DNA from: Cupriavidus plantarum
Lineage (GTDB): Bacteria; Pseudomonadota; Gammaproteobacteria; Burkholderiales; Burkholderiaceae
Assembly: GCF_905397285.1 (NCBI RefSeq)
Contig: NZ_CAJPUX010000006.1
Coordinates: 1 to 64,000 of the forward strand
Length of the DNA stretch: 64,000 nt
Direction: 5' to 3'
The notes beneath the pieces are model-generated. The model worked only from the letters and a program-made list of their open reading frames with translations, was not told the DNA's origin and did no database searches. Of the stretch, positions 58,835 to 64,000 are shown piece after piece. The translations under genes and the position numbers were made by a program. Positions within the stretch are counted from its first letter, which is position 1. Every line of letters begins with the position of its first letter.

Positions 58835-59764
58835 ATGGCTGACTGGAACTCGCTGGCCGCTGGCCAGACCTATCCACCCGGCACCCTGTACGTGGTGGCC
58901 ACCCCGATCGGCAATGTCGCGGACCTGTCCCTGCGCGCGCTCCATGTGCTCGGCCTGGTCGACGCCGTCGCCTGCGAGGACACGCGCAATACCGGTCAGT
59001 TGCTGACCCGCGTGGGCTTGCAGCGGCCGCTGCTCGCGGTGCACGAGCACAACGAACGCGAGGCTGCGGAGCGTATTGTCGCGCGGCTCGCGGCGGGCGA
59101 GCGTATCGCCTATGTCTCCGATGCGGGCACGCCCGGCATCTCCGACCCCGGGGCGCGGCTCGTGGAGGCGGTGCGCGCGGCGGGCCGTGGCGTGGTGCCG
59201 CTGCCCGGTCCCAGCGCGGCCGTCGCGGCACTGTCCGTGGCGGGCGACATGCTCGAGCATGGCGAAGGGCGCTTCACGTTCGTCGGCTTTCTGCCCGGCA
59301 AGCCCAAGGCGCGCGACGAGGCCGTCGCGGAGCTGGCGGGCCTGGCCCACCCATGGGTCATCTACGAGGCGCCGCATCGCATCGGCGACACGCTGGCCGC
59401 GCTGGCGGCCGCGTTGCCCGCACGGCGGCTCATGATCGGCCGCGAGTTGACCAAGCTGTTCGAGGAAACACCCGTGCTGCTGGCGGCCGACGCTCCGGCG
59501 TGGCTCGCCGCCGAGGCGACGCGCGGCAAGGGCGAGTTCGTGATCGTGGTGGAGGGAGCGCGGCGCCATGCGGGCGGAGAGGCCGGCGAAGCTGGCGATG
59601 TGCCTGACGCGCGGGCCGTGCGCGTGCTGGAGTTGCTGCTGCCGGAATTGCCGGCCAAGCGCGCGGCCAAGCTGGCTGCAGCGATTACCGGCGCGAAGAC
59701 CGACGCGCTTTATCAGGTTGCGCTGTCGAAGAAGCGAGGGGGTGGGAACGACGGGGACGACTGA
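58835..59764 (+). CDS. rsmI: 16S rRNA (cytidine-2'-O) methyltransferase RsmI
   Basis: A 309-residue SAM-dependent methyltransferase modifying C1402 of 16S rRNA. Family motifs are TLYVVATPIGNVADLSLRAL, CEDTRNTGQLL, YVSDAGTPGISDPGARLV and PSAAVAALSVAG. ATG at 58835 precedes the domain; upstream in-frame codons overlap yraN. The C-terminal tail is Gly/Asp-rich. Confidence 0.95.
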   Translation: MADWNSLAAGQTYPPGTLYVVATPIGNVADLSLRALHVLGLVDAVACEDTRNTGQLLTRVGLQRPLLAVHEHNEREAAERIVARLAAGERIAYVSDAGTPGISDPGARLVEAVRAAGRGVVPLPGPSAAVAALSVAGDMLEHGEGRFTFVGFLPGKPKARDEAVAELAGLAHPWVIYEAPHRIGDTLAALAAALPARRLMIGRELTKLFEETPVLLAADAPAWLAAEATRGKGEFVIVVEGARRHAGGEAGEAGDVPDARAVRVLELLLPELPAKRAAKLAAAITGAKTDALYQVALSKKRGGGNDGDD

Positions 59765-59865
59765 GGCGGCGTGAAGGACGTGGAGGTCGCGGAGGTCGCG
59801 GAGGCTCGTCACCGGCTGTCCGATCGCGTGAACCTATGTGGTGGAACCCACGCGATTGAGCCGGA

Positions 59866-60702
59866 TCAGCGCTTGCGCTTGACGGTCCGCGCCTTGGCGG
59901 CCGTCTTCGACTTCTTCGCGGGCACCAGCGTGTTCGCGGTGTCCGGCGGGCTCACGTCGTCCGCGCCGGTGCCATCGCCGGCTTCATTGTTGCCCGCATC
60001 GATCTGCGGGCCGAGCGCGGCGACTTCCGTGCGCGAGAGGCGGCGAATTTCCACCTGCGTGGCGCCGTGATCGACGAAGTTCAGGCGCTTGGCGGCCGCG
60101 TACGACAGGTCGAGCACGCGGTTGCCGTGATACGGGCCACGGTCGTTGATGCGGACCACGGCGACCTTGTCGTTGCGCAGATTGCGGACGAGCACCCAGC
60201 TGTCGAGCGGCAGCGACGGGTGGGCCGCGGTCATCGCGCGCATGTCGAAGCGCTCGCCGTTCGCGGTCTTTCGTCCATGAAAGCCCTTGCCGTACCACGA
60301 TGCCATGCCGCGCTGCTCGAACGTACCCATATCGGCGCGCAGGCCTTCGAGCGACGATGCATTGGTGTCGGGCGCGTCACGGTCCAGCTTGCCCCAGCCA
60401 AACAGGTCCCAGTTACCGCGATCGTCGGGCTTGGCCCCTTCGGTCTTCGCGGATTTATCGGTCTTGCCCTGCTGGGCGGACTTGATGCCCCCGGACTTGA
60501 TGCCCCCATTGGTGGCGCCGCCAGCCCCGCGCGTGGGCGTGGCGATGGAGCCGGGGGAACCGGCGACGTCCGCCCCGTCGCTCCCGCCCGGCGGCGTCGC
60601 GCAGGCGGCCATTACCAGCGCGCACGCGAGGACGGCGCAACGGTTGAGCAAACGGTGTGCCCCCACGGAAAAAGCGGGGCGCATGGCGGCTAGACTGGTC
60701 AT
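59866..60702 (-). CDS. rlpA: Septal-ring lytic transglycosylase-like lipoprotein RlpA
   Basis: A 278-residue lipoprotein (lipobox LVMAAC at about 29-34) with a double-psi beta-barrel domain (about 130-220; GMASWYGKGFHGRKTANGE, MRAMTAAHPSLPLDS, INDRGPYHGNRVLDLSYAAAKRL). RlpA cleaves naked glycan at the septum. A linker with two GGIKS units (15-bp repeats) follows the lipobox, and a Lys/Arg/Ala-rich tail ends the protein. No SPOR domain is present. Confidence 0.9.
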   Translation of the reverse strand: MTSLAAMRPAFSVGAHRLLNRCAVLACALVMAACATPPGGSDGADVAGSPGSIATPTRGAGGATNGGIKSGGIKSAQQGKTDKSAKTEGAKPDDRGNWDLFGWGKLDRDAPDTNASSLEGLRADMGTFEQRGMASWYGKGFHGRKTANGERFDMRAMTAAHPSLPLDSWVLVRNLRNDKVAVVRINDRGPYHGNRVLDLSYAAAKRLNFVDHGATQVEIRRLSRTEVAALGPQIDAGNNEAGDGTGADDVSPPDTANTLVPAKKSKTAAKARTVKRKR

Positions 60703-60992
60703 GGCCCGCAGTCTAACATCGCACCCCCGATGCTATGGCCTTGATTTTGTTACGAAATTTAAGACAACCGTCTGAAACGTCGTCGCAAATCCCCGCAATC
60801 CTTGGCCCGACAAGGGATTGCGGAAATTTACACTTGATGCTCGCCATGTAATGCAAAAGACGCTTTCGTCGCCCGTGCTACGCTGTCAGACGCGCTTCGG
60901 GCTCCCCGCCCCCGCCCCCGCCGGTCAGAATCGACATGGCGGGCTACAATGAGGCTCCTTCGGCCGACCCCGCCGACGCCCACCCTCCCCGC

Positions 60993-61652
60993 ATGAAAGT
61001 CCTCCTGATTCCCGTCACGCCGTTCCAGCAAAACTGCTCGCTGCTCATCGACGAGGCGACCGGTCGTGCCGCGGTCTGCGATCCCGGGGGTGACCTCGAC
61101 CGCATTCACGCGGCCGTGGCCGAGCATGGCGTCACGCTCGAGAAGATTTTCCTGACGCACGGGCACGTGGATCATTGCGCGGGTGCCGCGGCGCTGTCGC
61201 GCGAGCTCGGCATTCCCATCGAGGGACCGCAGCAGGAGGAACGTTTCTGGATCGACCAGTTGCCCGACCAGACCCGCCGGTTCGGGTTCGGGCAGGCCGA
61301 GGCCTTCGAGCCCGATCGCTGGCTCGAGGATGGAGACACGGTGACATTCGGCGGGGAAACGCTCGAGGTCTATCACACGCCCGGCCATACGCCCGGCCAT
61401 GTGGTGTTCTTCTCGCGAGACAACCGGCTGGCGATCGTCGGGGACGTGCTGTTCGCGGGGTCGATCGGGCGTACGGATTTCCCGCGCGGCAATCATGCTG
61501 ACCTGATCCGCTCGATCCGAACGCGCCTGTGGCCGCTTGGCGAGGACGTGACTTTCGTGCCCGGCCATGGGCCGGTGTCCACGTTCGGCGAGGAGCGGCG
61601 CAGCAATCCGTTCGTCGCGGACCATGTCGTGGCGAACAGCGCAGCGGATTGA
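60993..61652 (+). CDS. MBL-fold metallo-hydrolase (GloB-like)
   Basis: A 219-residue metallo-beta-lactamase-fold hydrolase, close to the YcbL/GloB II branch. It has the metal motif THGHVDHCAG, HTPGHTPGHVVF and a third His in VPGHGP. The likely role is hydrolysis of thioesters such as S-lactoylglutathione. ATG at 60993 (MKVLLIPV) is preferred over 60936; a TACAAT -10 lies between them. The 290-bp gap to rlpA has no other visible gene. Confidence 0.87.
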   Translation: MKVLLIPVTPFQQNCSLLIDEATGRAAVCDPGGDLDRIHAAVAEHGVTLEKIFLTHGHVDHCAGAAALSRELGIPIEGPQQEERFWIDQLPDQTRRFGFGQAEAFEPDRWLEDGDTVTFGGETLEVYHTPGHTPGHVVFFSRDNRLAIVGDVLFAGSIGRTDFPRGNHADLIRSIRTRLWPLGEDVTFVPGHGPVSTFGEERRSNPFVADHVVANSAAD

Positions 61653-61655
61653 TCC

Positions 61656-62321
61656 ATGGCGAAGCGACAGGCACCGGATACGCGTCCCGAGATCTACGTC
61701 AGCACGGACATCGAGGCTGACGGACCGATTCCGGGACCGCATTCGATGCTGTCGTTCGCGTCGGCGGCGATGCTCGCCGACAAGACCGTCGTCGGCACGT
61801 TCTCGGCCAACCTTGAGTTGCTGCAGGGCGCGAGCGGGCATCCCGTCCAGATGAAGTGGTGGGAGACGCAGCCCGAGGCGTGGGCCGCGTGCCGGCGCGA
61901 CCTCCAGCGACCGGAAGAGGCCATCGTCCGTTACGTCGAATGGGTCGAGGCGCTGCCGGGCAAGCCCGTGTTCGTCGCCTTCCCGGCGGGATTCGATTTC
62001 ACGTGGATGTTCTGGTACATGATGCGCTTTGCCGGGCGGTCGCCGTTCGGGTGGGCGGCCCTGGACATCAAGACCCTGGGATTCGCGCTGACGGGATTGC
62101 CGTATCGCAAGACCGTCAAACCCGCGTTGCCGGCCGAGTGGAAGGATCCGTTGCCTCATACGCACGTTGCAATCGACGATGCGCTCGAGCAGGGTGCGCT
62201 TTTCTGCAACATGCTTGGGGCGCTCAGGGAGCGCGAGGCGCGCCTCGCGGCGCTTGCTGAAACGTCGCCGGAAAACGTTTCTGACGAGAGCGAGCAGTCA
62301 CCTCCGTCGTCGCTGGGTTAG
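61656..62321 (+). CDS. DnaQ-like 3'-5' exonuclease family protein
   Basis: A 221-residue exonuclease-fold protein. Acid motif DIEADGP near the start, a DFTWMFWYMMRF helix and a C-terminal HVAIDDALEQG (H-x-A-x-x-D) match DEDDh enzymes. It lies three bases after the hydrolase gene. A Glu/Ser-rich tail ends the protein. The substrate is unknown. Confidence 0.82.
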   Translation: MAKRQAPDTRPEIYVSTDIEADGPIPGPHSMLSFASAAMLADKTVVGTFSANLELLQGASGHPVQMKWWETQPEAWAACRRDLQRPEEAIVRYVEWVEALPGKPVFVAFPAGFDFTWMFWYMMRFAGRSPFGWAALDIKTLGFALTGLPYRKTVKPALPAEWKDPLPHTHVAIDDALEQGALFCNMLGALREREARLAALAETSPENVSDESEQSPPSSLG

Positions 62322-62430
62322 CGGGCCCACGTTCGTCACGGTGGGCCGGGGCCACATTTTGCGTGCCGCGGCCTATAGTGGAAGTGTGCCGATGGCGACC
62401 TGGGCCACGATGCCCAAGGAGGTGTTGATC

Positions 62431-62667
62431 ATGCGATTCCATCCCGAACACCACTTCAAGGACTGGACGGCCAGGATCCACTGGCCACACTGGAACCACG
62501 ATCGATCGTCGTCGCGTCATGCCTCGATGTCCCATTGGGCCGAGGAAGACGCGGAGATCGCCAAGGCGACGCTGTATGTGAGCACCGTGACGCTGGTGGT
62601 GCTGCTCGTCGTCATGGCGGGGATCGCTTTCGGTCAGGAGGCCATGCACTGGCTGGGTGTTCAATAA
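62431..62667 (+). CDS. Small single-helix membrane protein, unknown
   Basis: A 78-residue protein with a His/Trp-rich N-terminus (MRFHPEHHFKDW, HWPHWNHDRSSSRH) and one membrane helix (about 50-70; TVTLVVLLVVMAGIAFG). AAGGAGGT at 62415-62422 sets the ATG. The His-rich part may bind metal. A terminator follows. No family recognised. Confidence 0.7.
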   Translation: MRFHPEHHFKDWTARIHWPHWNHDRSSSRHASMSHWAEEDAEIAKATLYVSTVTLVVLLVVMAGIAFGQEAMHWLGVQ

Positions 62668-62707
62668 ACGACGACCCCGCCTGAAGCGATCCCCCTCGCC
62701 TGACCGG

Positions 62708-62745
62708 CCGGCCCCCGACATTGCGTCGGGGGCCGGTTTGTTTTT
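62708..62745 (+). terminator. Rho-independent terminator
   Basis: CCGGCCCCCGAC (62708-62719), loop ATTGC, GTCGGGGGCCGG (62725-62736), then TTTGTTTTT. It ends the small membrane protein gene and lies before the convergent arsC. Confidence 0.92.
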
Positions 62746-62752
62746 GGCGCCT

Positions 62753-63112
62753 TCAGTCGAACAACGGGCTGACGTTTTCCGGCGGTCGGCCGATGACGGC
62801 GCGGCGATTGCGGACGACCACGGGACGTTGCAGCAGGATCGGGTTGTCGGCGACGGCGGCCAGCAACTCGGCATCGGTCAGGCCTTCGTCGGCGAGGCCG
62901 AGCTCCTTGTACACGGCCTCGCCGTCGCGGAGCATGTCGCGGACGGGGAGACCGAGCATCGTATGGAGCTGACGGAGGGTGGACACCGAGGGCGGCGTCT
63001 TGAGGTACTCGACGACCTCCACGGGCTCGCCCAGCCGCTGCGCGGCGGCCTCGACCAGAGCGAGCGTCTCGCGCGATTTGGAGCAACGCGGGTTGTGGTA
63101 GATGGTGATCAT
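62753..63112 (-). CDS. arsC: ArsC-family arsenate reductase (Spx/ArsC fold)
   Basis: A 119-residue glutaredoxin-dependent ArsC-type protein. Active-site motif HNPRCSKSRETL with Cys10, and a Pro/Arg segment QRPVVVRNRRAVIGRPPE hold the anion-binding arginines. It reduces arsenate to arsenite with glutathione/glutaredoxin. It is alone, without arsR/arsB nearby, so it may have another housekeeping role. Confidence 0.9.
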   Translation of the reverse strand: MITIYHNPRCSKSRETLALVEAAAQRLGEPVEVVEYLKTPPSVSTLRQLHTMLGLPVRDMLRDGEAVYKELGLADEGLTDAELLAAVADNPILLQRPVVVRNRRAVIGRPPENVSPLFD

Positions 63113-63271
63113 GGGTGGGCTCGGGGATTGGGATAGAGGGGACTATAGCGCCTGGGAGGGCTTTGGCCCTCCCCCGGCCCGTCTCCCCGGGGGAGCGGGG
63201 AGGAATGATGCGGGGGCTGCGTCCCCGCGCTCCCGCCTGACACCGCCGCCGGGCCTCGCCTCCGCCGCTAG

Positions 63272-64000
63272 TCAGCCCATCAAGTCCGCCAGCGCCAGCG
63301 CCACGACCTTCGTGGCGCGATTCAGGTCGTTCAGCCGGAGGTTCTCGTCCGAGTTGTGCCCGCGCGCCTCCATCAGGGTGCGGGGACCGGCGCCGTACAG
63401 CACCGTGGGAATCCCGCGGCTCGTGTAGTGGCGGGCGTCCGTGTACAGCGGCACGCCGTGCACCGGAATATCCACGCCGAAGACGGCTTCCGCGCGCGAC
63501 TTCAGGGTGCCGATCAGTTTTTCCACGCCCGGCAGCTCCGACAGCGGCTCCGCCAGAATGATGCGCTCGACCTTGACCTCGATGCCCGGGCGCTCGGCGG
63601 CGGCCTTTTCCACCACAGCGCGCAGTTCGCCCTCCGCGTCGAAGCCGATTTCCTCGGGAATCATGCGGCGGTCGACGCGGAACGTGACCAGGTCGGGCAC
63701 GACGTTCGTGTTGATGCCGCCCTTGATCAGACCGACGTTCAGCGTCGCATGGTCGATCCCCGGCACCTTCGACTTGCGCGTGGCCAGCTCCGCCCGCAGC
63801 CCGTAGATTGCCTGCAGGATATGCGTCGCGGCCTCGATCGCATCGACGCCCGTGTGCGGCATGGCCGCGTGCCCCTGCTTGCCCTTGACCGTGACTTCCA
63901 CATGCAGGCAGCCGTTGTGCGCCGACGTGATGCCATACGAGAAGCCCGCCGAAATCGCATAGTCCGGCTTGGTCAGCCCCTCGTCGAGCAACAGCTTCGG
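63272..64000 (-). CDS. M20 family metallopeptidase, partial (runs off the window)
   Basis: The C-terminal 242 codons of an M20 peptidase (ArgE/DapE/acetylornithine deacetylase-like). The dimerisation domain is evident (CLHVEVTVKGKQGHAAMPH, VDAIEAATHILQAI, GLIKGGINTNVVPD), and the catalytic-domain end has YTDARHYTSRGIPTVLYGAGP with metal His/Asp. The start lies right of position 64000. The substrate is not determined. Confidence 0.88.
   Translation of the reverse strand, partial: PKLLLDEGLTKPDYAISAGFSYGITSAHNGCLHVEVTVKGKQGHAAMPHTGVDAIEAATHILQAIYGLRAELATRKSKVPGIDHATLNVGLIKGGINTNVVPDLVTFRVDRRMIPEEIGFDAEGELRAVVEKAAAERPGIEVKVERIILAEPLSELPGVEKLIGTLKSRAEAVFGVDIPVHGVPLYTDARHYTSRGIPTVLYGAGPRTLMEARGHNSDENLRLNDLNRATKVVALALADLMG

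Noticed and set aside
59766..59820. 9-bp repeat (GAGGTCGCG) after rsmI
   Set aside because: Only two or three short units in a non-coding gap; too weak to call.

Overview
The window looks like a piece of the main chromosome of a betaproteobacterium of the family Burkholderiaceae, most likely Cupriavidus or a close relative. The evidence is very high GC with strong GC3 bias, ATG/GTG/TTG starts behind AGGAG-type ribosome sites, a paaABCDE operon with a TetR regulator, a gspG-N/gspDEF type II secretion operon with a detached gspC, a single-polypeptide indolepyruvate ferredoxin oxidoreductase, and a sox cluster. The genus is an inference.

Layout. 1-275: a strong rRNA-type promoter with an AT-rich upstream element, firing leftwards out of the window. 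276-5392: DUF488 protein, SpmA/SpmB-like membrane protein, a candidate small RNA, FUSC exporter, DUF1488 protein, universal stress protein. 5461-10887: phenylacetyl-CoA epoxidase operon paaABCDE, a DUF1835 protein and a TetR regulator; a palindromic operator sits in the paa promoter. 10884-15741: KefC-type antiporter with its KefG-like partner, GNAT enzyme, Lrp regulator, EF-hand protein. 15926-30073: type II secretion, with gspC behind hmp on the minus strand (hmp has NsrR-like sites) and gspG-H-I-J-K-L-M-N-D-E-F on the plus strand. 30077-41799: NYN-LOTUS protein, indolepyruvate oxidoreductase, small enzymes, three MFS carriers, a DODA dioxygenase. 41908-47688: tag, an intergenic region packed with GTWWAC sites, LysE and CDF transporters, a solitary gamma-class DNA methyltransferase and a cassette of three unknown small genes, closed by tRNA-Ala(CGC). 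47889-56696: sulfur oxidation (soxB, thioredoxin, soxX, soxA, dsrE-like, soxZ, soxY, cytochrome c, EamA carrier, fccB, fccA) without soxCD. 56700-64000: dolP, diaA/gmhA-like, yraN, rsmI, rlpA, metallo-hydrolase, exonuclease, small membrane protein, arsC, and a cut-off M20 peptidase.

How genes work together. PaaABCDE makes the ring epoxide of phenylacetyl-CoA; the ligase and lower-pathway genes are not here. The Sox proteins oxidise thiosulfate on the SoxYZ carrier in the periplasm, and FccAB adds sulfide oxidation; several carry twin-arginine-like signals. The gsp genes supply most of a type II secretion machine (no prepilin peptidase in the window).

Most unusual observations: (1) nine GTWWAC motifs, including four CGTATACG palindromes, within about 210 bp, 1.7 kb from a solitary gamma-class adenine methyltransferase; (2) tandem repeats with a period of exactly 12 bp (four codons) inside at least four unrelated genes; (3) a cluster of DnaA-box-like sequences beside a diaA homologue; (4) a putative small RNA whose promoter overlaps a TTGGTGC-GAC-GCAACAA dyad that recurs ahead of the FUSC gene. 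All counts were made by eye.
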